From positions 434,001-498,000 of the forward strand of contig NZ_JABBNC010000001.1 in the NCBI RefSeq assembly GCF_012933445.1: 64,000 nt of DNA. The letters are read 5' to 3'. The notes under the pieces are model-generated. The model did not search any database. It was not told where the DNA came from and saw only the letters and a list, made by a program, of their open reading frames with translations. A program made the position numbers and the translations under genes. This DNA is from Actinoplanes sp. TBRC 11911 (GTDB lineage: Bacteria > Actinomycetota > Actinomycetes > Mycobacteriales > Micromonosporaceae). Every line of letters begins with the position of its first letter. The first letter of the stretch is position 1. Positions 10,601-20,772 of this stretch are shown here, one piece after another.

Positions 10601-13600
10601 CCGGCCGAGTTGGTGGCCGTCACCGAGAACGTGTACGTCGTGCCGTTCGTCAGCCCGGTCACCGTGCAGGGCGACGCAGCACACGAACCGGTATGCCCGC
10701 CGGGCGAGGACTCCACCGTGTAGGCCGTGATCGATGCACCACCGTCCGACGGCGGGGCGCCGAACGCCACCGAAACCTGGCGATCACCTCGGGTCACCGC
10801 ACCGATGACCGGAGCGTCCGGGGCCCGCGCCGGCGTCACGGGCGGCGATGACGCCGCCGATGGCAGCGAGTCGCCGACACCATTGGTGGCGTACACGGTG
10901 AAGGTGTACGCAACCCCGTTGGTCAAGCCCGTCACCGCGCACGGCGACACCACGCACGTGCCGCTGCGCCCGCCCGGGTCCGCGACCGCGGTGTACCCGG
11001 TGATCGGCGAGCCCCCGACGTTCGCGGGCGCGACGAATGAGACGTCGGCCCGCGCATCACCGCCCGTGACGGCACTGATAGTCGGGGCGCCGGGCACCGC
11101 CGCGGGCGTCACGGAGGCGGACGCGACCGAGAGTGACGAATCGCCGACCCTGTTCGTGGCGTACACCCGGAAGGTGTAACCCGTGCCGTTGGTCAGCCCG
11201 GCCACCAGGCAGGGCGACGAGGAACAGGTCCCGGTACGCCCGTCCGGCGCAGACACCGCGGTATAGCCCGTGATCGACGCGCCACCGTCGTCGGCCGGAG
11301 CGGTGAACGCGACCCGAACCTCGGCACCGCCGCGTGCCGGCGTGCCGATCACCGGAGCGTCCGGGACGGTGGCTGGAGTCACGGTGGGTGACGCCGCGGA
11401 TTCCCCGGACGAGCCGACCGCATTCGTCGCGCGCACCGTGAACGTGTATCCGGTGCCGTTGGCCAGCCCGGTCACCGTGCACGGCGACGACGGGCATTGC
11501 GCGGTGAGCCCACCCGGAGCGGCCGTCACCGTATAGCCGCTGACGATCAGCCCGCCGTTGTCCGCGGGCGCGGCAAACGAAACGTCCGCCCGTCCGTTCC
11601 CAGCGCTGGCCGAGACACCGGTCGGCACCCCGGGCGCCGCAGCCGGCACCACCGTTGCGGACGCGGCCGACACCGGCGAGTCACCGACCCTGTTGGTCGC
11701 CCACACGGTAAACGTGTAGCCGACACCGTTGGTCAGCCCAGTCACCAGACAAGGCGAAGACCAGCAATGCGCCGTACGGCCGTCCGGATTAGACAGTGCC
11801 GTGAAACCGGTAACCACCGCCCCACCATCGTCGGCCGGCCCGGTGAACGCCACCGAGACTTCCTGGTCGCCGCGAGTAACCGCGCCGATCGTCGGGGCAT
11901 CCGGTGTGGTGGCCGGGGTTTCCGCCGACGACCACGACGACGGCAGCGAATCACCGACACCGTTCGTGGCGTACACGTGAAAGGTGTAAGGGGTTCCGTT
12001 GCTCAGCCCGGTCACCGTGCACGGCGACGACGCGCACGTGCCCCGAAAATTGCCCGGCGACGAGACGGCCGTGTAGCCGGTGATCGGCGACCCGCCCGGG
12101 CTGGCCGACGGGGTGAAGGCCACGACGGCCCGCGCATTCCCGGCGGTGACCGCGCCGATGACCGGCGCGTCGGGCACCGCGGCCGGCGTAATCGAGCTGG
12201 ACATTGCCGACGGTGCGGACGTGCCGGCCAAGTTGCTGGCGGTGACGGTGAACGTGTAACCGGTACCGTTGGTCAACCCGGTGACAGTGCATGGCGACGA
12301 AACACAAGTAGCCGTACGCCCGCCCGGCGAAGCGGTTGCGGTATAGCCGGTGATGGCCGCGCCGCCGTCATCGGCCGGGGCGGTGAAGTCGACCTGCGCC
12401 TGCGTGTCGCCACGCCACGGGGTGCCGATCACCGGCGGGTCCGGGATCGTCGCGGGGGTCACCGTCGCCGACGACGCCGACTCACCCGAGTCGCCCTTGC
12501 GGTTGGTGGCATGGACGGTGAACGTGTAACCGGTTCCGTTGGTCAACCCGGTGATCGTGCACGGCGACGAAACACAGGTTCCCGTACGCCCGCCCGGCGA
12601 AGCGGTCACGGTATAGCCGCTGATGGCCGCGCCCCCGTCGTCGGCGGGCGCGGTGAAGGCCACGTCGACTCTCGCATTGCGCTCGGTCACCGCCCCGATG
12701 GTGGGTGCGTCCGGCGACACGGCGGGTGTCGCCACCCAAGACGGGCTCGACTCGGCCGAGCTGCCGTTGCCGTTGGTGGCGTGCACGGTGAACGTGTACG
12801 CGGTGCCATTAGCCAGCCCGCCCACCACGCAAGGTGACGACGCACAGGTGGCGGTGTGTCCTTCCGGGTCCGAGGTCACGGTGAATCCGGTAACCGCCGC
12901 CCCACCGTCGCCGGCCGCGGTGAACGCCACCGACACCTGCCGATCGCCTTCGGTGACGGTGTCGACGGCCGGCGTGCCCGGCGTGGTCGAGGGCGTCACC
13001 GGGGACGAGGCGACCGACTCACCGGAGGTGCCGCCGCTTCCGGTCGCGTGCACGGTGAAGGTGTACGCCGTGCCGTTGGTCAGGCCGGTGATGGTGCAGG
13101 GGGACGCCGTACAGGAACCGGTTTTGCTGTCGGGTGTTGACGTCGCGGTGAATCCGGTGATGGTTCCGCCGCCCGTCACGGCGTGCGGGGTGAAGGCGAT
13201 CGTCGCGGACGCGTTCCCGGCGGTCACCCCGGTGATCACCGGCGGATTGGGCGACCCGATCGGGGTGACCGCCGCGCTCGCCGCCGATTCGGCCGAGTTG
13301 CCCGCGCTGTTGGTGGCGTGCACGGTGAAGGTGTGCGCGATGCCGTTGGCCAAGCCGGTGACGATGCAAGGCGATGAAGAACAGGTTCCCGTACGCCCGT
13401 CCGGCGTCGACGTCGCGGTAAAGCCGGTGATGGTCGCGCCGCCGTCGTCGGCCGGAGCGGTGAAGGTGACCGTCGCCTGGGCGTCGCCCGCGGTCGCCGA
13501 CACAGCGGTTGGCGAATCGGGTGCGGTGGCCGGTGTCACGGTGTGGGAGGCTGCCGATTCGGGTGAGTCGCCGGCGGCGTTGCTCGCGTGGACGGTGAAG

Positions 13601-16600
13601 GTGTAGGCGGTTCCGTTGGTCAGCCCAGTCACCGTGCAGGGCGAGCTGGTACAGGTGCCGGTCACGTTGCCGGGTGTCGAGGTCGCGGTGTAGCCGGTGA
13701 TTGCGGTGCCGCCGTTGGAGGGAGGCGCGGTGAAGGCCACCGTCGCCGACCGGTTCCCGCGGGTCGCGGTGCCGATGGCCGGGGCGTCCGGGGTGACATC
13801 CGGTGTGACCGCCGGGGAGGCGGACGACTCCGTCGAGCTGCCCGCGCTGTTGGTGGCGTGGACCGTGAACGTGTAGGCGGTCCCGTTCGTCAAACCGGTT
13901 ACCGTGCAGGGCGATGACGTACAGGTGCCGGTCTTGTTGTCCGGTGTGGACGTCGCGGTGTAGCCGGTGATGGTCGCGCCGTTGTTCGCCGGCGCGCCGA
14001 AACTGACCGTCGCCGCGGTGTCGCCAGCGGTCGCCGACACCGCGGTCGGTGCATCGGGGGCGTCGGCGGGCGTCACGGCGTTGGACGCGGCGGATTCGGC
14101 CGAGTTGCCGGCGGTGTTGGACGCGTGGACAGTGAAGGTGTAACTGGTTCCGTTGGTGAGACCGGTGACCGTGCACGGTGAGCTCGCACAGGTGCCGGTC
14201 ACGTTGCCAGGCGTCGACGTAGCGGTATAGCCGGTGATTGCCGTACCGCCGTTGGAGGCCGGCGCGGTGAACGCCACCGTCGCCGAGCGGTCGCCACGGA
14301 CCGCGGTGCCGATGGTGGGAGCGTTGTGCCGCACGTCCGGGGTCACCGGCGGGCTTGCGGACGACTCGCTGGAATCACCCGCGATGTTCGTGGCGTGCAC
14401 GGTGAACGTGTAGGCGGTGCCGTTGGTCAGACCAGTCACCGTGCAGGGCGACGCGGTGCAGACGCCGGTTCTGCCGTCCGGGGTCGAGGTGGCCGTGTAG
14501 CCGGTGATGGTGGCGCCGTTGTTGGGTGGTGCGGTGAAGGTGACCGTCGCTTGGGCGTTGCCGGCGGTCGCCGACACCGCGGTCGGCGGGCCCGGTGCGG
14601 CAGCGGGTGTCACCGCGTTGGACGCGGTGGATTCCGTCGAATCGCCGTCGGCGTTGGTCGCGTGGACGGTGAACGTGTAGGCGGTTCCGTTGGTTAGCCC
14701 AGTCACCGTGCAGGGGGAGCTCAGGCAGGTGCCGGTCATGTTGCCGGGTGTCGAGGTCGCGGTGTAGCCGGTGATTGCGGTGCCGCCGTTGGAAGCGGGC
14801 GCGGTGAACGACACCGTCGCCGACTGGTTCCCTCTGATCGCGACACCGATGGCGGGCGCGTTCGGCACCACATCCGGGGTCACCGCCGCCGACGCCGACG
14901 ACTCGGCCGAGTTGCCCGCGCTGTTCGTGGCGTGGACGGTGAAGGTGTAGGAGGTGCCGTTGGTCAGCCCAGTGATGGTGCAGGGGGACGCCGTACAGGA
15001 GCCGGTTTCATTGTCCGGTGTGGACGTTACGGTGTAGCCGGTGATGGTCGCGCCGCCGTTGGTCGCCGGGGCGGTGAAGCTGACGGTCGCCTGGGCGTTG
15101 CCCGCGGCTGCCGACACCGCCGTCGGTGCGCCGGGTGCCGCGGCCGGTGTGACGGTGTTGGAGGCGGCGGATTCCGCTGAGTCACCGGCGGCGTTCGTGG
15201 CGTGCACGGTGAAGGTGTAGGCGGTTCCGTTGGTCAGACCAGTCACCGTGCAAGGCGAGCTCGCGCAGGTGCCGGTCGCGTTGCCGGGCGTCGAGGTTGC
15301 GGTGTAGCCGGTGATCGCGGTGCCGCCGTTGGAGGCCGGAGCCGTGAACGACACCGTTGCCGACTGGTTCGCGCCGATCGCCGTGCCAATGGTGGCAGCG
15401 TTCGGCCGGACATCCGGAGTGACCGCCGTGGTCGCCGCCGACTCGGCCGAACTCCCGGCGCTGTTGGTGGCGTGCACGGTAAACGTATAGACGACGCCAT
15501 TGGTCAGGCCAGTGACCGTGCAAGGCGAGCTCGTGCACGTGCCGGTCACGTTGCCGGGCGTCGAGGTTGCGGTGTAGCCGGTGATGGCCGCGCCACCGTT
15601 GTTCGCCGGCGCCGCGAAGGTGATCGCAGCTTGGGCGTCGCCCGCGGTCGCCGACAGGCCGGTCGGTGGTCCGGGCGCCGCGGCCGGTGTCACCGCGTTC
15701 GAGACGGCGGACTCGGCCGAGTCACCGGCGGCGTTGGACGCGTGCACGGTGAACGTGTAGCTCGTCCCGTTCGTCAGACCGGTCACCGCACACGGCGAGG
15801 AGCTGCACGTTCCCGTGGCCCCGCCTGGCGAAGCGGTCGCGGTATACCCGGTGATGGCCGTGCCGCCGTTGGAGGCCGGCGCGGTGAAGGACACGGTCGC
15901 CGACTGGTTCGCCCGGACGGCGAGGCCGACGGTGGGGGCGTTCGGTCGGACGTCCGGGGTGACCGCCGTGGTCGCCGCCGACTCGGCCGAGTTGCCCGCG
16001 CCGTTGGTGGCGTGCACGGTGAAGGTGTAGGCGGTTCCGTTGGTCAGACCAGTCACCGTGCAGGGCGAGCTCGCGCAGGTGCCGGTCACGTTGCCGGGCG
16101 TCGACGTCGCGGTGTAGCCGGTGATCGCGGTGCCGCCGTTGGCGGCGGGAGCGGTGAAGGCAACAGTGGCCGACCGATCGCCGGCGGCCGCGACACCGAT
16201 GGTGGGAGCGTTTTGACGCACATCCGGGGTGACCGACGCGGATGCCGACGACTCGGCCGAACTTCCGGCGCTGTTGGTGGCATGGACGGTGAACGTGTAA
16301 GCGACGCCGTTGGTCAGGCCAGTCACCGTGCACGGCGAGCTTACGCAAGTCCCCGTCACGCTGCCGAGCGTCGAGGTCGCGGTATAGCCCGTGATGGTCG
16401 CGCCACCGTTGGAGGCTGGCGCAGTGAAGGAAACCGTTGCCTGAGCGTTGCCCCCGCTGGCCGACACCGCGGTGGGCACGCCGGGAGCCGCGGCCGGGGT
16501 CACCGCGTTCGAGGCTGCGGACTCCGCCGACACACCGGCGGCGTTGGTCGCATGGACGGTGAAGGTGTAGCTCGTTCCGTTCGTCAAACCGGTCACCGTG

Positions 16601-19600
16601 CACGGCGACGAGGCGCACGTCCCCGTTGCCCCGCCCGGCGAGGCGGTCGCGGTATAGCCGGTGATCGCGGTGCCGCCGTTCGAAAGGGGCGCGGTGAACG
16701 AGATGGTGGCCGATTGATTACCGCCGGTCGCGACACTGATCGTGGGCGCGTTTTGCTGGACGTCCGGGGTCACCGATGAGCTCGCCGACGACTCGGCCGA
16801 ATTTCCCGCACTGTTCGTGGCGTGCACGGTGAACGTGTAGGCGATGCCATTCGTCAGGCCGGTTACCGTGCACGGCGACGACGTACAGGTCCCGGTCTTG
16901 TTGCCCGGCGTCGACGTGGCCGTGTATCCGGTGATGGTCGCGCCGTTGTTCGGCGGCGCGGTGAAACTCACCGCCGCCTGGGCGTTGCCCGCCCCGGCCG
17001 ACACCGCGGTCGGCGCGCCGGGGGCCGCGGCCGGGGTCACCGCGTTCGAGGCCGCGGACTCCGCCGACGCACCAGCGGCATTGGTCGCGTGCACCGTAAA
17101 CGTGTAGCTCGTACCGTTGGTCAGACCAGTCACCGTGCACGGCGAGCTCGCACACGTCCCGGTAGCCCCGCCTGGCAAAGCGGTCGCGGTATACCCGGTA
17201 ATCGCCGTACCACCATTGGAAGCGGGCGCGGTGAACGACACCGTCGCCGACTGGTTCCCGCCGACCGCGACGCCGACGGTGGGAGCGTTCTGCAGGACGT
17301 CCGGGGTGACCGACGCGGACGCCGAGGACTCGGCCGAACTGCCCACGCTGTTGGTGGCATGGACCGTGAAGGTATAGGCGACACCGTTGGTCAGCCCGGT
17401 CACGGTGCACGGCGAACCGGTGCACGTGCCGGTCACGCCGCCGGGCGAGGCCGTCGCGGTATACCCGGTGACCGCCGCACCACCATGGGAAACGGGTGCG
17501 ATGAAGGACACCGTCGCCTGCGCATTACCCGCGGAGGCCGACACCACGGTCGGCGCACCCGGAGCGGAAGCCGGCGTCACCGCGTTGGAGGCCGCGGACT
17601 CCGCCGACACACCGGCCGCATTGGTCGCATGGACGGTGAAGGTGTAGGCGGTTCCGTTGGTTAGCCCAGTCACCGTGCACGGCGAGGAGACGCACGTCCC
17701 GGTTGCCCCGCCCGGCAAAGCCGTCGCGGTATACCCGGTGACCGCCGTACCACCATTGGAAGCGGGCGCCGTGAACGACACCGTCGCCGACTGATTCCCT
17801 CTGATCGCGACACCGATGGCGGGCGCGTTCGGCACGACGTCCGGGGTCACCGCCGCCGACGCCGCCGACTCGGCCGAACTGCCCGCGACGTTCGTCGCAT
17901 GGACGGTAAACGTGTAAGAGACACCGTTGGTCAAGCCGGTGACCGTGCACGGCGACCCGGTGCACGTGCCGGTCCCACCGCCCGGCGAGGCGGTCGCGGT
18001 ATACCCGGTGACCGCCGCACCACCGTTCGAAGCGGGCGCGGTGAACGACACCGCCGCCTGGGCGTTACCGGCAGCCGCCGACACCGCGGTCGGCGCGCCG
18101 GGAGCCGTTGCCGGCGTCACCGCACCGGATGCGCTCGACTCCGCGGAATCGCCGACCGCGTTGGTCGCGTGCACGGTGAATGTATAGCCGGTCCCGTTGG
18201 TCAACCCGGTCACCGTGCAGGGCGACGACGCGCACGTGCCGGTGCGCCCGCCCGGAGTAGCGGTCGCCGTGTAGCCGGTGATCGCCGTACCGCCGGTGGA
18301 AGCAGGAGCGGTGAAGCTCACCGCCGCTTGCGTGTTTCCGGCGACCGCCGACACGGCCGTCGGCGGCCCGGGGACGGCAACCGGTGTCACGGCCGCCGAG
18401 GCCGCCGACTCCGCCGAGCTGCCCGCCGCGTTGGTCGCGTGCACGCTAAACGTGTACGAGACACCGTTGGTCAGACCGGTCACCGTGCACGGCGACGAAG
18501 CACACGTCCCGGTCGCCCCACCCGGCGACGCGGTAGCGGTATACCCGGTAATCGCCGCACCGCCGTTCGAAACGGGTGCGGTAAAGCTGACTGCCACTTG
18601 AGCGTTGCCCGCAACAGCCGAAACCCCCGTCGGCTGCCCAGGCGCGACAGGCTGAATCACCGCGGCCGAGGCCGCCGACTCCGCCGAGCTGCCCGCCGCG
18701 TTGGTCGCGTGCACGGTAAACGTGTACGAGACACCGTTGGTCAGACCGGTCACCGTGCACGGCGACGAAGCGCACGTCCCGGTCGCCCCACCCGGCGAGG
18801 CGGTCGCGGTATACCCGGTAATAGCAGTGCCACCGTTCGAAGCGGGCGCGGTAAAGCTGACCACCGCCTGGGCATTGCCCGCAACAGCCGAAACCGACGT
18901 CGGCACCCCCGGCGCCGTGACCGCCGTCACCGAGCTGGACGCCGTGGACTCGCTCGAGTTGCCGACGGCATTGGTCGCGTGCACGGTAAACGCATAAGAA
19001 ACACCGTTGGTCAGACCAGTCACCGTGCACGGCGACGAAGCACACGTCCCGGTCGCCCCACCCGGCGACGCGGTCGCGGTATACCCGGTAATAGCAGTGC
19101 CACCGTTCGAAGCGGGCGCCGTAAAGCTGACCACCGCCTGGGCATTGCCCGCAACAGCCGAAACCGCGGTCGGCACCCCCGGTACGGCCACCGGCGTCAC
19201 CCCGCTGGATGCGGCGGACTCCGCCGAGTTCCCCGCCGCGTTGGTCGCGTGCACGCTAAACGTGTACGAGACACCGTTGGTCAGACCAGTCACCGTGCAC
19301 GGCGACGAAGCACACGTCCCGGTCGCCCCACCCGGCGAAGCAGTCGCGGTATACCCAGTGATCGCCGCACCGCCGTTGGAAGCCGGCGCCGTAAAGCTGA
19401 CCGCCGCCTGCGTATTTCCCGCGGTCGCCGACACCGCCGTCGGCGCCCCGGGAAGTCCAAACGGCGTCACGGCATTCGACCCGCTGGATTCCGCCGAGTC
19501 GCCCGCCGCGTTGGTCGCGTGGATGGTGAACGTATAAGAAACACCATTGGTCAGACCAGTCACCGTGCACGGCGACGAACTGCACGTCCCCGTACGCCCG

Positions 19601-20631
19601 CCCGGCGAAGCAGTCGCGGTATACCCGGTGATCGCCGAACCACCGGTGCTGGCCGGCGCGTTAAACGCCACCGTCGCCGACTGGTCCCCCGCGGTGGCCG
19701 TACCGACCGTGGGCGTGCCGGGCACCCCGAAGAAGGTCAGCGAGACCGAGCCGTTGTTGGCACCGGCGGCGCCGCCGACGACCCCGCCGTTGGCCTGCGT
19801 CCCCACCGACGTCGTCGTCATGTATTGGGGTGAGGTCCAGGACCCGCCGCCACCGCCACCGCTGGTCAGCACTCCGACGACGACCAGCCCCCCGCCACCA
19901 CCACCGCCGTAGCCACCGCCGCCACCACCGGCCTTCCACGTGCTGAGGGCGACGCTGGCGCCGGCACCCCCGGCCGCGATGCTGTCCGTGGCCGCGTCGG
20001 CCGTGCCCGGATAGCTGCCGCCGTTGAGAGGCAGCACCGAGCCTCCCCCGGCCCCGCCGGCGCCCGCGGCTCCCGGGGATCCACCCAACGGCCCGCCGCC
20101 GACCGTATCGGCGTCGCCGCCCTTGCCGGTGTTGCCGGCATTGGCCGCGTCGGTCCCGGCCCCACCACCGCCCCCGGCGATGACGAGCTTCGACAGCACG
20201 CCGGGCCCGACGGCGATGATGCCGGAACCGTCGCCGCCCTGCGCCGTGACGCTCGCGCTGTAGCCGCCGCCCGTCCAGACCGAGAGCGACGACGTTCCGG
20301 CCGGCCACGTAATGGTTCCCTGGATCAGCTTTCCCCTGCCGCCGGCCAGCGCGGCGGGCACCGCCGAGTTGGCCGCCCCGCCCGCACCGGCCACCGAGAC
20401 CACGGCCCGGGTCGCACCGACGGGGATTCCGAGCTTGACGTTGCCGACGGCCGAGCAGGTGACCAGATCGCCGAGCACCGGCGTGGTCCCGGTGGTGCAC
20501 GGTGACGCGGCGGCGACCGGCGCCGGCACCACGCACAGCCAGCCGGCGGCGAGCAACAAGCCGAGCAGGGCCGACCGCCACCGGAAACGCCGGTGCCGCC
20601 GACCGCTCGCCTGTCGATGCCGACCGGGCAT
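7696..20631 (-). CDS. giant secreted fibronectin type III repeat protein with sorting-like C-terminus
   Basis: This encodes 4311 residues. A long Arg-rich signal peptide ends near residue 42. Residues ~43-301 form a glycine-rich domain with many G4-G7 runs. From 302 to about 3990 there are 41 tandem repeats of ~90 residues of fibronectin type III type. Each carries a core like SFTAPASNGGxxITGYTA, a short Cys loop (CxxSPC) and TGLTNGxxYTFTVHATN. A Pro/Ser/Thr-rich linker follows, then a 42nd divergent FnIII domain (which keeps two Cys) and an Ig-like domain. The C-terminus reads MPVTG (about 4266), a hydrophobic helix and a basic tail, as in sortase substrates. It is probably a cell-wall-attached adhesin or stalk, but no ligand can be named. 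The start at 20631 has AGGGG close upstream. Confidence 0.9.
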   Translation of the reverse strand: MPGRHRQASGRRHRRFRWRSALLGLLLAAGWLCVVPAPVAAASPCTTGTTPVLGDLVTCSAVGNVKLGIPVGATRAVVSVAGAGGAANSAVPAALAGGRGKLIQGTITWPAGTSSLSVWTGGGYSASVTAQGGDGSGIIAVGPGVLSKLVIAGGGGGAGTDAANAGNTGKGGDADTVGGGPLGGSPGAAGAGGAGGGSVLPLNGGSYPGTADAATDSIAAGGAGASVALSTWKAGGGGGGYGGGGGGGLVVVGVLTSGGGGGGSWTSPQYMTTTSVGTQANGGVVGGAAGANNGSVSLTFFGVPGTPTVGTATAGDQSATVAFNAPASTGGSAITGYTATASPGGRTGTCSSSPCTVTGLTNGVSYTFTIHATNAAGDSAESSGSNAVTPFGLPGAPTAVSATAGNTQAAVSFTAPASNGGAAITGYTATASPGGATGTCASSPCTVTGLTNGVSYTFSVHATNAAGNSAESAASSGVTPVAVPGVPTAVSAVAGNAQAVVSFTAPASNGGTAITGYTATASPGGATGTCASSPCTVTGLTNGVSYAFTVHATNAVGNSSESTASSSVTAVTAPGVPTSVSAVAGNAQAVVSFTAPASNGGTAITGYTATASPGGATGTCASSPCTVTGLTNGVSYTFTVHATNAAGSSAESAASAAVIQPVAPGQPTGVSAVAGNAQVAVSFTAPVSNGGAAITGYTATASPGGATGTCASSPCTVTGLTNGVSYTFSVHATNAAGSSAESAASAAVTPVAVPGPPTAVSAVAGNTQAAVSFTAPASTGGTAITGYTATATPGGRTGTCASSPCTVTGLTNGTGYTFTVHATNAVGDSAESSASGAVTPATAPGAPTAVSAAAGNAQAAVSFTAPASNGGAAVTGYTATASPGGGTGTCTGSPCTVTGLTNGVSYTFTVHATNVAGSSAESAASAAVTPDVVPNAPAIGVAIRGNQSATVSFTAPASNGGTAVTGYTATALPGGATGTCVSSPCTVTGLTNGTAYTFTVHATNAAGVSAESAASNAVTPASAPGAPTVVSASAGNAQATVSFIAPVSHGGAAVTGYTATASPGGVTGTCTGSPCTVTGLTNGVAYTFTVHATNSVGSSAESSASASVTPDVLQNAPTVGVAVGGNQSATVSFTAPASNGGTAITGYTATALPGGATGTCASSPCTVTGLTNGTSYTFTVHATNAAGASAESAASNAVTPAAAPGAPTAVSAGAGNAQAAVSFTAPPNNGATITGYTATSTPGNKTGTCTSSPCTVTGLTNGIAYTFTVHATNSAGNSAESSASSSVTPDVQQNAPTISVATGGNQSATISFTAPLSNGGTAITGYTATASPGGATGTCASSPCTVTGLTNGTSYTFTVHATNAAGVSAESAASNAVTPAAAPGVPTAVSASGGNAQATVSFTAPASNGGATITGYTATSTLGSVTGTCVSSPCTVTGLTNGVAYTFTVHATNSAGSSAESSASASVTPDVRQNAPTIGVAAAGDRSATVAFTAPAANGGTAITGYTATSTPGNVTGTCASSPCTVTGLTNGTAYTFTVHATNGAGNSAESAATTAVTPDVRPNAPTVGLAVRANQSATVSFTAPASNGGTAITGYTATASPGGATGTCSSSPCAVTGLTNGTSYTFTVHASNAAGDSAESAVSNAVTPAAAPGPPTGLSATAGDAQAAITFAAPANNGGAAITGYTATSTPGNVTGTCTSSPCTVTGLTNGVVYTFTVHATNSAGSSAESAATTAVTPDVRPNAATIGTAIGANQSATVSFTAPASNGGTAITGYTATSTPGNATGTCASSPCTVTGLTNGTAYTFTVHATNAAGDSAESAASNTVTPAAAPGAPTAVSAAAGNAQATVSFTAPATNGGATITGYTVTSTPDNETGSCTASPCTITGLTNGTSYTFTVHATNSAGNSAESSASAAVTPDVVPNAPAIGVAIRGNQSATVSFTAPASNGGTAITGYTATSTPGNMTGTCLSSPCTVTGLTNGTAYTFTVHATNADGDSTESTASNAVTPAAAPGPPTAVSATAGNAQATVTFTAPPNNGATITGYTATSTPDGRTGVCTASPCTVTGLTNGTAYTFTVHATNIAGDSSESSASPPVTPDVRHNAPTIGTAVRGDRSATVAFTAPASNGGTAITGYTATSTPGNVTGTCASSPCTVTGLTNGTSYTFTVHASNTAGNSAESAASNAVTPADAPDAPTAVSATAGDTAATVSFGAPANNGATITGYTATSTPDNKTGTCTSSPCTVTGLTNGTAYTFTVHATNSAGSSTESSASPAVTPDVTPDAPAIGTATRGNRSATVAFTAPPSNGGTAITGYTATSTPGNVTGTCTSSPCTVTGLTNGTAYTFTVHASNAAGDSPESAASHTVTPATAPDSPTAVSATAGDAQATVTFTAPADDGGATITGFTATSTPDGRTGTCSSSPCIVTGLANGIAHTFTVHATNSAGNSAESAASAAVTPIGSPNPPVITGVTAGNASATIAFTPHAVTGGGTITGFTATSTPDSKTGSCTASPCTITGLTNGTAYTFTVHATGSGGTSGESVASSPVTPSTTPGTPAVDTVTEGDRQVSVAFTAAGDGGAAVTGFTVTSDPEGHTATCASSPCVVGGLANGTAYTFTVHATNGNGSSAESSPSWVATPAVSPDAPTIGAVTERNARVDVAFTAPADDGGAAISGYTVTASPGGRTGTCVSSPCTITGLTNGTGYTFTVHATNRKGDSGESASSATVTPATIPDPPVIGTPWRGDTQAQVDFTAPADDGGAAITGYTATASPGGRTATCVSSPCTVTGLTNGTGYTFTVTASNLAGTSAPSAMSSSITPAAVPDAPVIGAVTAGNARAVVAFTPSASPGGSPITGYTAVSSPGNFRGTCASSPCTVTGLSNGTPYTFHVYATNGVGDSLPSSWSSAETPATTPDAPTIGAVTRGDQEVSVAFTGPADDGGAVVTGFTALSNPDGRTAHCWSSPCLVTGLTNGVGYTFTVWATNRVGDSPVSAASATVVPAAAPGVPTGVSASAGNGRADVSFAAPADNGGLIVSGYTVTAAPGGLTAQCPSSPCTVTGLANGTGYTFTVRATNAVGSSGESAASPTVTPATVPDAPVIGTPARGGAEVRVAFTAPADDGGASITGYTAVSAPDGRTGTCSSSPCLVAGLTNGTGYTFRVYATNRVGDSSLSVASASVTPAAVPGAPTISAVTGGDARADVSFVAPANVGGSPITGYTAVADPGGRSGTCVVSPCAVTGLTNGVAYTFTVYATNGVGDSLPSAASSPPVTPARAPDAPVIGAVTRGDRQVSVAFGAPPSDGGASITAYTVESSPGGHTGSCAASPCTVTGLTNGTTYTFSVTATNSAGTSPPSSASASVTPAVVPGAPAIGTAVASDGRADVSFTAPADSGGLTITGYTAVASPGGRTGTCTASPCTVTGLTNGTAYTFAVYATTGAGDSPLSAFTSPAVTPATVPDAPLIGAVTRGDRQVVVAFVPPLDDGGAPITGYTAVASPGNRIGSCAASPCTVTGLTNGTNYTFTVYATNRVGDSLASGMSASATPAAVPGAPVIGVATPGDARAEVSFVAPVSTGGSSLTGYTAVADPGGRTGTCVSSPCVVTGLSNGTGYTFTVFASNAVGDSPPSAATAQIVPVTVPAAPTIGSAAAGNARAEVSFVAPVSTGGSSLTGYTAVADPGGRTGTCVSSPCVVTGLANGTEYTFTVFASNAVGDSLPSAATAPVIPATVPGAPVIGAATAGNARAQVSFVAPVSTGGSAIVGYTAVADPGGRTGTCASSPCVVTGLANGTEYTFAVFATNAVGDSAPSAATGPVTPMTVPGAPTIGSAAAGNARAEVSFLAPASTGGAPITGYTAVADSGGRIGTCASSPCVVTGLANGTEYTFAVFATNAAGDSPPSAATAPVVPATVPGAPTIVAVTARDGAADVAFAAPASNGGAPVTAYTVMSSPDGRTGICASSPCAVTGLTNGTTYRFTAHATNRVGDSLESAISDDVTPVGVPQPSPSPSSAPSVTPSPIESPSSSPTVVPSPTAAAPSPSVSSSTVVPSLTPAAPSWPPASSSTTVVPSLTAAASPSPAPVLPAAPAAPVAAAGISSVTVTWAASDDRAVTGYLVVASPGPATCATSRTTCVIGAVAGVRYTYTVIARALTGDSRPSAPSNSVIAVAPTSPPLVPGTALSLTTDHGDLPVIQPGGSFVVLGSGYARYSTVTLTAYSTPIPLGRATTSDQGRFAKEVTLPLSFSGARHSLVAQGAAPDGTLRTMKVTLTVLAPVTHMPVTGAPIVWLTATAMLAVAVGLTLRQFGAGPDRRAARPGRHRAMP
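8660..19728 (-). repeat. 41 tandem ~270-bp repeats encoding FnIII domains
   Basis: Each unit encodes one ~90-residue FnIII-like domain, and units are often very similar at DNA level. Domains 8-24 (counted from the N-terminus) mostly alternate between two subtypes. One starts DVxxNAPxIG and the other AAAPGAPTAVSA, giving a ~540-bp higher-order unit. The alternation breaks once, where domains 14 and 15 are both of the first subtype. Later domains (25-41) are more divergent. The repetition also produces long open frames on the opposite strand that are not genes. Confidence 0.9.
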
Positions 20632-20772
20632 GTCCCCTGATCTCCGCGCGTGAAGCTCATTTGTCCCGACTTGCGCAGTTTATGAGGAAAACTCGCAACC
20701 ATGCCCGAGGATTGGCATGTCAAGCGGTCCGAGGCGCCGAGTGGATCACCGAGGCGGGGTGCGCCGTAGATC

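Noticed and set aside
11497..19833. Several long plus-strand frames opposite the giant gene
   Set aside because: They repeat with the same 270-bp period as the FnIII units, so they are by-products of the repeat and GC content.
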